Shown in pieces: positions 17,057 through 25,589 of a stretch of DNA of 55,428 nucleotides. Made by a program: the position numbers and the translations under genes. The DNA lies in NCBI GenBank assembly GCA_948441955.1, contig CAOJQZ010000008.1, forward strand, positions 1 to 55,428. The letters are read 5' to 3'. This stretch comes from an uncultured Lachnospiraceae bacterium (lineage in GTDB: Bacteria; Bacillota; Clostridia; Lachnospirales; Lachnospiraceae). Below the pieces are notes generated by a model. That model was not told where the DNA came from and did not search any database. It saw only the letters and a list, made by a program, of their open reading frames with translations. Numbering within the stretch: position 1 is the first letter of the stretch; the number at the start of each line of letters is the position of its first letter.

Positions 17057-17659
17057 ATGATTGTCACGAAAACAGAGGCTGTGACGAAAACAAAGTATAA
17101 GGTGTACATAGACGGACAGTTCGCTTTTGTATTATACAGAGGCGAACTGTCTCGTTATCGCGTAAGAGAAGGGCAGGAGCTCTCCGGACAAATGTATGAA
17201 GAAATCTGTGAGAAGGTACTTGTGAAACGTGCAAAGCTTCGGGCTATGCATCTTTTAAACAACATGGGGCGCACGGAGCTCCAGCTCAGAGAAAAATTAG
17301 AGCAGGGGGGATATCCTGAAAGAGTAGTTGAGGATGCTCTTGCATATGTGAAATCTTTTGGGTATGTGGATGATGAGAATTATGCAAGAAATTTTACGGA
17401 CGGCCGTAAAGACAGGAAGAGCAAAAAAGAAATAGAACTGCTTCTCAAAAGGAAAGGAATATCCCCAGATATAATAGAAAGAGTGATGGGGGAATGTTAT
17501 GGAAAGGATACTTCGGCGCTTGCGATACAAAAGCTTATGAGAAAACGCCGTTATTTTCCGAGGGAAGCCTCTTATGAAGAAAAACAGAAATTTATGGCAT
17601 ATCTTATGCGCAAAGGGTTTTCCTATGATGATATATGCCGGGCATTTGAGAATAATTAA
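17057..17659 (+). CDS. recX: Regulatory protein RecX
   Basis: A 200-aa RecX, which binds the RecA filament groove and limits its activity. The three tandem three-helix repeats are visible, with 'RAKLRAMHLLNNMGRTELQLREKL', 'ALAYVKSFGYVDDENYA' and 'KFMAYLMRKGFSYDDICRAF' as landmarks. It starts 3 bases after the recA stop, so it is translationally linked to its partner. Length is typical for Firmicutes. Confidence 0.95.
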   Translation: MIVTKTEAVTKTKYKVYIDGQFAFVLYRGELSRYRVREGQELSGQMYEEICEKVLVKRAKLRAMHLLNNMGRTELQLREKLEQGGYPERVVEDALAYVKSFGYVDDENYARNFTDGRKDRKSKKEIELLLKRKGISPDIIERVMGECYGKDTSALAIQKLMRKRRYFPREASYEEKQKFMAYLMRKGFSYDDICRAFENN

Positions 17660-17666
17660 CTGATGC

Positions 17667-17695
17667 TTGACATTCGCCTGAAAAAAGTATAGAAT
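17667..17695 (+). promoter_or_regulatory. Predicted promoter of rny
   Basis: TTGACA (17667-17672), 17-base spacer, TAGAAT (17690-17695). A near-consensus sigma-A promoter 47 bases before the rny start. Confidence 0.8.
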
Positions 17696-17742
17696 TTAAG
17701 TGTTGTATTTGTACAATGAAAACTAAATAAGGAGGTGCTCCT

Positions 17743-19296
17743 GTGCCGAATGGAATCATTATTGCTGTGGCGGCAGCGCTTGTAATCGCGGCGGCAGTCA
17801 TCAGTCATTTCGTTACGGTTTCCAATCTCAGAAAAAATGCGGAGAGTAAAATTGGAAATGCAGAAAGCAAGGCGAGAGAAATTATTGATGATGCTGTAAA
17901 GACAGCGGAGGCGAAAAAAAAGGAGTCTCTCTTGGAAATCAAAGAAGAATCCATCAAGAATAAGAATGAGCTTGAAAAGGAGACGAAGGAACGCCGGGCA
18001 GAATTGCAGAGATATGAAAAGCGTGTACTTTCCAAGGAAGAGGCTTTAGACAAGAAGGCAGATGCGATTGAGAAGCGCGAGGCAGGATTTACAGTAAAAG
18101 AAGAGCAGCTGCGTCAGCGCGAAATAAAGGTGGACGAGCTGAATAAGCAAAGGGTACAGGAACTAGAAAGAATCTCAGGACTTACCTCCGAACAGGCAAA
18201 AGAATATTTGTTAAAAACTGTTGAAGATGATGTTAAGCATGATACCGCGAAGATGGTAAAGGAATTGGAGATGCAGGCAAAGGAAGAGGCGGATAAGAAG
18301 GCAAGGGAATATGTTGTCACCGCAATCCAGCGCTGTGCGGCAGACCATGTAGCGGAAACTACAATTTCGGTTGTTCAGCTTCCAAGCGACGAGATGAAGG
18401 GAAGGATTATCGGCAGAGAAGGACGAAATATCCGTACATTGGAAACAATGACAGGTGTAGAGCTGATTATTGATGATACTCCTGAGGCAGTAGTGTTATC
18501 GGGCTTTGATCCGATAAGAAGAGAAGTTGCGAGGATTGCGCTTGAAAAGCTAATTGTGGATGGACGAATTCATCCGGCAAGAATTGAGGAGATGGTAGAA
18601 AAAGCGCAAAAAGAAGTAGAAGCAATGATACGTGAAGAAGGAGAGGCGGCGGCTCTTGAAGTAGGCGTACATGGAATTCATCCAGAGCTTATTAAGCTGT
18701 TGGGAAGGATGAAGTTTCGGACGAGCTATGGTCAGAATGCATTGAAACATTCTGCTGAGGTTGCCCAGTTATCAGGGCTGCTTGCCGGCGAGATTGGACT
18801 TGACGTGAGAGTGGCAAAGAGGGCCGGACTTCTGCACGATATCGGAAAATCTATTGATCATGATGTAGAAGGATCGCATATTCAGATCGGCGTTGATCTT
18901 TGTAGAAAGTACAAAGAGTCAGCAACAGTTATTAATGCGGTCGAGGCTCATCACGGAGATGTAGAGCCGGAAACTTTGATTGCATGTGTAGTACAGGCGG
19001 CAGATACTATATCTGCAGCACGTCCAGGTGCAAGAAGGGAAACATTAGAAACATACACAAACAGGTTAAAACAATTAGAAGAAATCACCAATCAGTTTAA
19101 GGGTGTTGAAAAATCTTTTGCAATTCAGGCAGGTAGAGAGATTCGTGTTATGGTAGTTCCAGAGCAGGTATCTGATGCAGACATGGTATTAATGGCCAGA
19201 GATATCGCAAAGCAGATTGAATATGAGCTAGAATATCCAGGTCAGATTAAGGTCAATGTAATCCGTGAGTCACGTGTTACGGACTATGCCAAGTAG
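17743..19296 (+). CDS. rny: Ribonuclease Y
   Basis: A 517-aa membrane-tethered endoribonuclease that starts mRNA decay in Firmicutes. It uses a GTG start; GGAGG lies 7 bases upstream. An N-terminal transmembrane helix ('IIIAVAAALVIAAAVI') is followed by a long lysine/glutamate coiled coil (about 30-190), a KH domain with 'GRIIGREGRNIRT' and an HD domain with the catalytic 'LLHDIGKSIDHD' and 'AVEAHHGD'. Length is standard. A strong hairpin terminator follows, so the unit is monocistronic. Confidence 0.98.
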   Translation: MPNGIIIAVAAALVIAAAVISHFVTVSNLRKNAESKIGNAESKAREIIDDAVKTAEAKKKESLLEIKEESIKNKNELEKETKERRAELQRYEKRVLSKEEALDKKADAIEKREAGFTVKEEQLRQREIKVDELNKQRVQELERISGLTSEQAKEYLLKTVEDDVKHDTAKMVKELEMQAKEEADKKAREYVVTAIQRCAADHVAETTISVVQLPSDEMKGRIIGREGRNIRTLETMTGVELIIDDTPEAVVLSGFDPIRREVARIALEKLIVDGRIHPARIEEMVEKAQKEVEAMIREEGEAAALEVGVHGIHPELIKLLGRMKFRTSYGQNALKHSAEVAQLSGLLAGEIGLDVRVAKRAGLLHDIGKSIDHDVEGSHIQIGVDLCRKYKESATVINAVEAHHGDVEPETLIACVVQAADTISAARPGARRETLETYTNRLKQLEEITNQFKGVEKSFAIQAGREIRVMVVPEQVSDADMVLMARDIAKQIEYELEYPGQIKVNVIRESRVTDYAK

Positions 19297-19315
19297 AAGA
19301 TAAATGTAATGAAAG

Positions 19316-19361
19316 GCTTGAAAATCCGATATAAATCTATATGGGTTTTCAAGCTTTTTTT
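19316..19361 (+). terminator. Intrinsic terminator of rny
   Basis: GCTTGAAAATCC pairs with GGGTTTTCAAGC (one G-C/C shift at the loop side), followed by seven Ts at 19355-19361. Confidence 0.88.
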
Positions 19362-19384
19362 GATGAAGTGAAGGGAGATAAAAA

Positions 19385-19924
19385 ATGAGTGAAGAAATCA
19401 GACGCGTAAAAAGGGAGCTTGCTTATCATGGTACGGTAATAGACGTATATAAAGACTATATGGAATTTGAAAACGGCGGGACTGAAGAATGGGACTATAT
19501 CCATCACAATGGCGCCGCGGCGGTGATTCCTGTTTTAGACGACGGAAGAATACTTATGGTGACACAGTACCGCAATGCGCTGGATCGTTATACACTGGAA
19601 ATCCCGGCGGGAAAGCTTGATTTTCCTGAGGAATCAGGAATTGACTGCGCGGGACGGGAATTAGAGGAAGAGACAGGATACAGGTCCGAAAATCTTGAAT
19701 GGCTGCTTACGCTTCGGACGACTGTTGCGCTTTGCAATGAAAGGATTGAGATTTTTCTGGCAAGGGATTTAAAACCATCGAAGCAGAAGCTGGACGAAGG
19801 AGAGTATGTGACGGTGAAGGCATATACAGTGAAGGAGCTGAAAGAGAAAATCTACGCAGGGGAAATTGAGGATTCTAAAACAATATCCGCAGTGCTTGCA
19901 TATACGGACAAATATATAAAATAA
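19385..19924 (+). CDS. NUDIX hydrolase (ADP-ribose pyrophosphatase type)
   Basis: A 179-aa NUDIX protein. The Nudix box is 'GRELEEETGYRSENLEWL' with the REx2EExG core, preceded by 'LEIPAGKLDFPEE', which is typical of ADP-ribose pyrophosphatase NudF. Such enzymes hydrolyse ADP-ribose to AMP and ribose-5-phosphate as housekeeping of reactive nucleotide sugars. The N-terminal 'KRELAYHGTVIDVYKD' fits the family's dimerising beta sheet. GGGAGA precedes the ATG. The SpoIIM-like gene follows at 61 bases. Confidence 0.92.
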   Translation: MSEEIRRVKRELAYHGTVIDVYKDYMEFENGGTEEWDYIHHNGAAAVIPVLDDGRILMVTQYRNALDRYTLEIPAGKLDFPEESGIDCAGRELEEETGYRSENLEWLLTLRTTVALCNERIEIFLARDLKPSKQKLDEGEYVTVKAYTVKELKEKIYAGEIEDSKTISAVLAYTDKYIK

Positions 19925-19985
19925 GAAAGAATATATTGAAATCCCCGGCATATAATGAAGTATCTTGACCGGGGAGGTTTTTTCA

Positions 19986-20525
19986 GTGAAGATACGGGAA
20001 AGCAAAAAGTGCTTTGTTTTATGTTATATGGCGGGTTTTTTTGTTGGAATTTTATATTCTAATTTTGTGTCTGGCGATTACATTGCAGGTACGGGAATTC
20101 TGGATGATTATTTTCTGGAGCAGTATGCAAGGATAGAAATAAACACGGCTGAGTTCCTGTGGTATGTAGCATATTTAAGAATACTTCCTGCAATGCTTTT
20201 ATTTGCCCTTGGCTGTACGAGATTCCGAAAAGCAGCGGCCCTTTTCTACATCGCATGGACAGGCTTTTCCAGCGGTATGGTTCTTGTAACGGCTGTAATG
20301 AAGATGGGAGTCAAGGGTATTATATTATGCCTGCTCTGCCTGATTCCTCAGATCATCTGTTATATTGCGGGATATTTGATGCTTTTGTGGTTTTTATTTT
20401 CCTATCCGTCGGTTCGGTGGAATATGTCCAAAACGATGTGTTTTTCGCTGTTTATGCTGACAGGAATATTGCTGGAATGCTATGTGAACCCAGTTATTGT
20501 AAAAATGTTTCTCAGAACATTGTAA
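19986..20525 (+). CDS. SpoIIM-like membrane protein
   Basis: A 179-aa polytopic membrane protein with about five hydrophobic segments, including 'CFVLCYMAGFFVGILYSNF' and 'GIILCLLCLIPQIICYIAGY'. The pattern resembles stage II sporulation protein M, part of the DMP machinery that remodels septal peptidoglycan and drives forespore engulfment. The start is taken as GTG at 19986 because GGGGAGG lies 8 bases upstream; a TTG at 19965 would precede this site. The family call rests on topology and general resemblance, so it is moderate. It ends 4 bases from the convergent MATE gene, with no terminator between. Confidence 0.65.
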   Translation: MKIRESKKCFVLCYMAGFFVGILYSNFVSGDYIAGTGILDDYFLEQYARIEINTAEFLWYVAYLRILPAMLLFALGCTRFRKAAALFYIAWTGFSSGMVLVTAVMKMGVKGIILCLLCLIPQIICYIAGYLMLLWFLFSYPSVRWNMSKTMCFSLFMLTGILLECYVNPVIVKMFLRTL

Positions 20526-20529
20526 TAGG

Positions 20530-21876
20530 TTATTCCAGCCCATGCACCCAGTCGGTTTTTATAAAATAAATAAGGAGCATGACAGCGCTTAGCGTCCAGG
20601 TAAGAGGATATGCCCAGAAAACAACGTTGATGGAAGGGATAAAACGTACAATTATTGAAATGTAGGTTACTCTGATTATGCACCAGCATATCATCATAAC
20701 AAACATGGGAACTGCGGCATGGCCGGAACCCCGCATAATTCCGGCCATACAGTGGGAAAATGCCATAAGAAAATAAAACAAGGCTACAGTCTGGGCCTGT
20801 GTAATTCCATAAGCAACGGCATCTGCAGTACTTCCGAAGGCAAATAAAAGCTTTGGAATAATGAAATAAATGCAGATTCCAATAAGTTCTGATACAGAAA
20901 TGCCGCAGAGAATTCCGAAAACAGCGCCTTTTTTTGCGCGCGCATATTGTCTGGCGCCGAGATTCTGGCTTGTGAAGGTGGTAAGAGCCATGGCAAAACA
21001 AGTGACAGGAATGAAAGCAAAGCCCTCAATTTTTGAATAGGAGCCGCATCCGGCAACAGCAAGAGCGCCGAAACGGTTGATGTTTGACTGAACAAACACA
21101 TTTGCCAGTGAGATTATAGAATTTTGCAGGCCGGCCGGAAGCCCGTTTTTCATAATCTGTGAGATAATAAGTTTATCCGGGCGGATTTCCGATAGCCGTA
21201 CTTGGATTTCTTCGGGTCCATGCATTAACTGCCTCAGACAGAGGGACGAGCTTAAAAGCTGTGAAAGGATGGTGGCAAAAGCGGCGGCGCCTACACCAAA
21301 GCCTAAGACAGCAATAAAAAGCAGATCTAAAACAATATTTGTAAGAGAAGAGACAATAAGGAAATACAGTGGGTGACGGCTGTCTCCCACAGACTGCAGG
21401 ATTCCTGTAAAACAGTTATACATTACGAAACCGAGGGAGCCTGCAAAGTAAATTCGAAAATATGCAAGAGAATTAGGGAGTACCTCATCAGGCGTTCCCA
21501 TAAGCAGCAATATTTTCGGCGCGGCAATCACACCGATTACAGTAAGTGCGGCAGCACATAAAAGACCGAAGCTGATGGTGGTATGAATAGCCTTTTTCAG
21601 ATTGGTAAGATCCCGGGCGCCAAAATATCTGGCGATTACAACGCCTGCACCTATTGAGATGCCCTGAAATAAACCGACCATCAAAAAAATAAGATTTCCC
21701 GAAGAGCTGACGGCAGCAAGCGCATGATTCCCCAAAAAATTCCCCACGATCAGTGAATCAGCCGTGTTATAAAGCTGCTGGAAAAGATTTCCCCAGAAGA
21801 GCGGAAACGCAAAAGTAAGAATATGTTTTCCAATAGAGCCTTCTGTCATCAGCACAGTACCTGATGATTTTGACAT
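20530..21876 (-). CDS. MATE-family multidrug/organic-cation antiporter
   Basis: A 448-aa protein with twelve hydrophobic segments in two six-helix halves, as expected for MATE exporters that couple drug efflux to Na+ or H+. Landmarks are 'FALPLFWGNLFQQLYNTADSL'-like N-terminus (here 'FAFPLFWGNLFQQLY'), 'GQAQ'-equivalent loop and the second half 'INRFGALAVAGCGSY'. An AGGAGATT ribosome site precedes the ATG at 21876, and a clear promoter lies upstream. The substrate is unknown. Confidence 0.93.
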   Translation of the reverse strand: MSKSSGTVLMTEGSIGKHILTFAFPLFWGNLFQQLYNTADSLIVGNFLGNHALAAVSSSGNLIFLMVGLFQGISIGAGVVIARYFGARDLTNLKKAIHTTISFGLLCAAALTVIGVIAAPKILLLMGTPDEVLPNSLAYFRIYFAGSLGFVMYNCFTGILQSVGDSRHPLYFLIVSSLTNIVLDLLFIAVLGFGVGAAAFATILSQLLSSSLCLRQLMHGPEEIQVRLSEIRPDKLIISQIMKNGLPAGLQNSIISLANVFVQSNINRFGALAVAGCGSYSKIEGFAFIPVTCFAMALTTFTSQNLGARQYARAKKGAVFGILCGISVSELIGICIYFIIPKLLFAFGSTADAVAYGITQAQTVALFYFLMAFSHCMAGIMRGSGHAAVPMFVMMICWCIIRVTYISIIVRFIPSINVVFWAYPLTWTLSAVMLLIYFIKTDWVHGLE

Positions 21877-21915
21877 ACCTAAAAATCTCCTTTTTATTCT
21901 TAAGTTCTACAGTCT

Positions 21916-21944
21916 AGTATAGGAAGGCCCCGTCAGAAAGTCAA
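21916..21944 (-). promoter_or_regulatory. Predicted promoter of the MATE gene
   Basis: Reading leftward: TTGACT (21944-21939), 17-base spacer, TATACT (21921-21916). Five of six matches in each box. Confidence 0.75.
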
Positions 21945-21951
21945 CCCAAAT

Positions 21952-23271
21952 TTACCGCCGTATATATCGGTACATATATCCCAGACAAAACAGAAAAATA
22001 AATATCTGGCTTGCCAGGAGTCCCCACAGATACCCGAAGATACCGTAAAGAGGGATAAAAATAAATACGCTGGCAATACGGATTCCAAGGCTTACAGAGT
22101 TGACGGCAAAGGAAAGATAGGTTTTTCCGATACCGTTAAGTATACTGATTAAAGTATTATTTGTATACAGGAACGGGCACAGCCAGGACATAGCAGTAAT
22201 AAACTTTCCGGCCATAGGACTATGGAACAGGAAGGTCCCGATCCAGCCGCCAAAGGCAAGGAGAAACACACAGCATACGCTTCCCAGAAAGATACAGCAA
22301 TACACAGATTTTTGGATGATAGAGGACATCTCTTTTTTATCATTCAGCGCCTGAATTTCCGCAACAGCAGGAAGGAGCATGGTGGATACGGAATTGGTGA
22401 CAGCAGAAGGGAAAAGGATGCAGGGAAGAGCCATGCCGGTGAGAACACCGTAAGTGCCGAGAGCGTCTGCCCGGAGCAGACCATACATCTGAAGACGGAC
22501 AGGAATGGAAATGGATTCCACGCTCTGTAAAACATTAAGGAGCACCCGGTTGGCTGTGAGGGGGCAGGACAAAAAAAGCAGCTCTTTTCCATGAATAAAG
22601 AAGGAAGAAAGTTTAAGCCTCGGGGACGATGAAAGCGAGAGATCTTTACGGATATGCCTCAGGCAGTAAAGAGAGGAGGCAATCTCCCCGATAATCAGTC
22701 CGGCTACAGAAATAAGAACGCCGGGTTTATTATTTTGAATAAGGGCACACCAGTAGATCAGGCAGACAGAAAGAATACGTACTATTTGTTCAATAAGCTG
22801 AGAAAGAGCAGGTACGCCGGTTTCCTTTCCGCCCAGATAATATCCTACGATACAGCTGTGTATGGCGGCGAACGGGAATGCATAGGAAAGAAGGATGAGA
22901 AGCTCCGCGGCTCTTGCATCCTTTAAAAAGCGCACTGAAATGAGAGGCGCATAATATTGAAGTAAAATTGTAACAGAACAGGAAAGGATTACCGTGAAGA
23001 TCAGGCTGGTATATAGAAGCTCTGCGGCCTCTTTTTTCTGGCCGCAGGTCAGCCGTCTTGCCACGAGCCGGGAGAGCGCCGTTTCAATACCAGCCGCTGT
23101 CAAAGAAAAGCAAAGGGCATAGATGGGAAAAATGAGCTGATACAGCCCCACGCCTTCTTCTCCAAAAGCATGGCTTAGGAATATACGATAAAAAAAGCCC
23201 ATGAAACGGGTTGTAAAGCCGGTGGCAGTTAGAATAAAGGTTCCTTTTATAAGTGTGTGTTTTCTGGACAT
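21952..23271 (-). CDS. spoVB: SpoVB-like polysaccharide/lipid II flippase (MOP superfamily)
   Basis: A 439-aa protein with about twelve to fourteen transmembrane segments of the MVF/Wzx group. The N-terminus 'KGTFILTATGFTTRFMGFFYRIFLS' and 'GVGLYQLIFPIYAL' are characteristic of stage V sporulation protein B, required for spore cortex peptidoglycan synthesis. It is slightly shorter than B. subtilis SpoVB (about 518 aa), as is common in Lachnospiraceae. It is divergent from iscR. The symbol is used by family resemblance; a role in general cell-wall precursor export is possible. Confidence 0.85.
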   Translation of the reverse strand: MSRKHTLIKGTFILTATGFTTRFMGFFYRIFLSHAFGEEGVGLYQLIFPIYALCFSLTAAGIETALSRLVARRLTCGQKKEAAELLYTSLIFTVILSCSVTILLQYYAPLISVRFLKDARAAELLILLSYAFPFAAIHSCIVGYYLGGKETGVPALSQLIEQIVRILSVCLIYWCALIQNNKPGVLISVAGLIIGEIASSLYCLRHIRKDLSLSSSPRLKLSSFFIHGKELLFLSCPLTANRVLLNVLQSVESISIPVRLQMYGLLRADALGTYGVLTGMALPCILFPSAVTNSVSTMLLPAVAEIQALNDKKEMSSIIQKSVYCCIFLGSVCCVFLLAFGGWIGTFLFHSPMAGKFITAMSWLCPFLYTNNTLISILNGIGKTYLSFAVNSVSLGIRIASVFIFIPLYGIFGYLWGLLASQIFIFLFCLGYMYRYIRR

Positions 23272-23319
23272 AGGATAACTCCAAAACAGATATTACTATA
23301 AGATATTCCCCTTTCAGGC

Positions 23320-23348
23320 TTGACAGAACCATATATAAGTGATATTCT
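23320..23348 (+). promoter_or_regulatory. Predicted promoter of the iscR-nifS-iscU operon
   Basis: TTGACA (23320-23325), 17-base spacer, TATTCT (23343-23348). The inverted repeat at 23358-23382 lies at the expected transcription start. Confidence 0.7.
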
Positions 23349-23357
23349 ACATAAGAA

Positions 23358-23382
23358 AATTCCTAGCAAAAAGCTAGGAATT
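23358..23382 (+). promoter_or_regulatory. Perfect inverted repeat, candidate Rrf2 operator
   Basis: AATTCCTAGC, 5-base A spacer, GCTAGGAATT. It sits 10 bases after the -10 box and 33 bases before the iscR ATG. Rrf2 regulators such as CymR bind AATTCC/GGAATT-type dyads, so autoregulation is plausible. It could also form an RNA hairpin in the leader. Confidence 0.65.
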
Positions 23383-23414
23383 AAGGAAAGCGTGAAGAAA
23401 AAGAAGGTGAAAAT

Positions 23415-23873
23415 ATGAAGCTGTCAACAAAAGGAAGATATGGGCTCCGGGCAATGATTGACATGGCCAGATATAGTGAGAAGGAGCCGGTGTCTATAAG
23501 CAGTATTGCCGTCAGGCAGGAGATTTCGGAAGGATATCTTGAGCAGCTGGTCTCACTTCTTAAAAAGGCAGGACTTGTAAAAAGTATACGCGGCGCCGGA
23601 GGAGGATATATTCTTGCGAGGAATATGGCGGAGATTTCGGTAGGAGACATTCTGCGTGCATTAGAGGGGAGTCTGGAGCCTGTCCGGTGCGCCGCATTTT
23701 ATTCAGAAGAGGGATGTATTGCATCAGACGGCTGCGTGACAAAATATGTATGGCAGAAGATTAATGAAAGTATTAACCGTACAGTGGATGAGATGAAGCT
23801 GGACGAACTGGTAAGGGAAAGCTGGCGGCTGAATCCGGACGGAGAGCACAGTAATCATAAATGCAACCAGTAG
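23415..23873 (+). CDS. iscR: Rrf2-family Fe-S/cysteine regulator (IscR-like)
   Basis: A 152-aa winged-helix repressor. The N-terminus 'MKLSTKGRYGLRAMIDMA' and the recognition region 'ISEGYLEQLVSLLKKAGLVKS' followed by 'RGAGGGYIL' are diagnostic of Rrf2. Three cysteines (C-x8-C-x5-C, within 'RCAAFYSEEGCIASDGC') sit where IscR binds its [2Fe-2S] cluster, though the spacing differs from E. coli (x5-x5). It heads the operon with cysteine desulfurase and scaffold, so it most likely senses Fe-S or cysteine status and controls this operon. Confidence 0.9.
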   Translation: MKLSTKGRYGLRAMIDMARYSEKEPVSISSIAVRQEISEGYLEQLVSLLKKAGLVKSIRGAGGGYILARNMAEISVGDILRALEGSLEPVRCAAFYSEEGCIASDGCVTKYVWQKINESINRTVDEMKLDELVRESWRLNPDGEHSNHKCNQ

Positions 23874-23905
23874 GAAAAACAAGTAGATGAAGGAGGAAAT
23901 AAGAA

Positions 23906-25084
23906 ATGGAAAAACTGATTTACCTGGATAATGCAGCTACTACAAAGACAGCGCCGGAGGTTTTGGAGGCGATGCTTCCTTATTTTACAGAGAATTATGG
24001 AAATCCTTCCAGTGTGTATGGATTTGCCTCAAAAAATAAAAACGCAGTTAATATGCAGCGGGAAATTATTGCAGGAGCTCTTGGTGCGAAGGCTAATGAA
24101 ATATATTTTACGGCCGGAGGAACGGAAGCAGATAACTGGGCTCTTAAAGCGGCAGCAGAGGCGTATGCAGAAAAAGGAAACCACATTATTACTACAAAAA
24201 TTGAACATCATGCGATTCTTCACACAGGGGAATATCTTGAGAAACGGGGATTTGAGGTAACATATCTTGATGTGGATGAAAACGGTGTTGTGAGGATTGA
24301 TGAGCTGCGGGCGGCAATCCGGCCGACGACAATTCTGATTTCTGTTATGTTTGCAAATAATGAAATTGGAACGCTGGAGCCAGTGAAAGAGATCGGAGAA
24401 ATTGCCCATGAGAAAGGAATTCTTTTTCATACAGATGCAGTGCAGGCATTTGGCCAGATTCCGATTGATGTGGACGCATATCATATTGACATGCTCAGCG
24501 CCAGCGGACATAAGCTGAACGGACCCAAAGGAATCGGATTTCTCTATATCCGCAAGGGCATAAAGATACGCGCGTTTGTTCATGGCGGAGCACAGGAGAG
24601 GAAACGCCGGGCGGGTACGGAGAACGTTCCGGGGATTATCGGACTTGGCGCGGCGACAGCACGTGCTGTAAAGACTCTGGAGGAGAGAACCTCAAAAGAG
24701 AGGAAATTAAGAGATTATCTGATTGACCGGGTACTGGGGGAAATCCCGTTTTGCAGACTTAACGGACATAGAACAGAGCGTCTCCCCAACAATGCGAATT
24801 TCAGTTTTCGATTTATTGAGGGGGAATCTCTCCTTATTAAATTAGATATGAAAGGAATATGTGGTTCCAGCGGTTCTGCCTGCACTTCAGGATCATTAGA
24901 TCCATCCCATGTGCTTCTGGCAATCGGCCTGCCTCATGAGATTGCTCACGGCTCACTCAGGCTCACCCTTGGCGAGGATACTACAAGAGAAGATATTGAC
25001 TATGTTGTGGCTTCACTAAAGGAGATCGTAGAGGGGCTTAGGGAAATGTCACCGTTATATGAGGATTTTATAAAAAGCAGATAG
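23906..25084 (+). CDS. nifS: Cysteine desulfurase (NifS/IscS type)
   Basis: A 392-aa PLP enzyme that takes sulfur from cysteine as a persulfide. The PLP lysine is in 'SASGHKLNGPKGIGF' and the catalytic cysteine is in the loop 'SSGSACTSGSLDPSHVL'. 'YLDNAATTKTAPEVLEAM' is the usual N-terminus. It is preceded by GGAGG. Adjacent iscU (22 bases downstream) and mnmA are the natural sulfur acceptors: Fe-S clusters and tRNA 2-thiouridine. Confidence 0.97.
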   Translation: MEKLIYLDNAATTKTAPEVLEAMLPYFTENYGNPSSVYGFASKNKNAVNMQREIIAGALGAKANEIYFTAGGTEADNWALKAAAEAYAEKGNHIITTKIEHHAILHTGEYLEKRGFEVTYLDVDENGVVRIDELRAAIRPTTILISVMFANNEIGTLEPVKEIGEIAHEKGILFHTDAVQAFGQIPIDVDAYHIDMLSASGHKLNGPKGIGFLYIRKGIKIRAFVHGGAQERKRRAGTENVPGIIGLGAATARAVKTLEERTSKERKLRDYLIDRVLGEIPFCRLNGHRTERLPNNANFSFRFIEGESLLIKLDMKGICGSSGSACTSGSLDPSHVLLAIGLPHEIAHGSLRLTLGEDTTREDIDYVVASLKEIVEGLREMSPLYEDFIKSR

Positions 25085-25106
25085 AGTATACAGGAGGAAG
25101 TAATAT

Positions 25107-25550
25107 ATGTATTCAGAAAAGGTAATGGATCATTTTGAGCATCCAAGGAATGTAGGCGAAATAGAAAATGCAAGCGGTACAGGTACTGTTGGAAATGCAA
25201 AATGCGGCGATATTATGAGGATTTATTTGGATATTGACGAAAACCAGATGATCAGGGACGTTAAGTTTAAGACTTTTGGATGCGGCGCTGCGGTTGCCAC
25301 CAGCAGTATGGCGACTGAGCTTGTAAAAGGGAAATCTGTTCAGGAAGCAATGCAGGTAACAAATAAGGCGGTTATGGAGGCGCTTGACGGGCTTCCCCCG
25401 GTAAAGGTGCACTGCTCCCTCCTGGCAGAAGAAGCAATTCATGCGGCTCTCTGGGACTATGCTGAAAAAAATGATATTAAAATTGAAGGCCTGACAAAGC
25501 CGAAATCGGATATACATGAAGGCGAGGAAGAGGAAGAAGAGGAGTACTAA
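25107..25550 (+). CDS. iscU: Iron-sulfur cluster scaffold (NifU N-terminal/IscU type)
   Basis: A 147-aa scaffold on which [2Fe-2S] or [4Fe-4S] clusters are built. The three ligand cysteines are in 'GNAKCGDIM', 'FGCGAAVATSSMA' and 'VHCSLLAEEAI', with the conserved aspartate after the first. The N-terminus 'MYSEKVMDHFEHPRNVG' is typical. An unusual feature is a run of glutamates at the C-terminus (last about ten residues). It is in the operon with its sulfur donor. Confidence 0.96.
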   Translation: MYSEKVMDHFEHPRNVGEIENASGTGTVGNAKCGDIMRIYLDIDENQMIRDVKFKTFGCGAAVATSSMATELVKGKSVQEAMQVTNKAVMEALDGLPPVKVHCSLLAEEAIHAALWDYAEKNDIKIEGLTKPKSDIHEGEEEEEEEY

Positions 25551-25589
25551 GATGTGCCTTGGGAACAGATATGAAACTGGAGCGGCTGT

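Noticed and set aside
24029..24583. 184-codon antisense frame in nifS
   Set aside because: Shadow of nifS with cysteine/arginine-rich nonsense composition.
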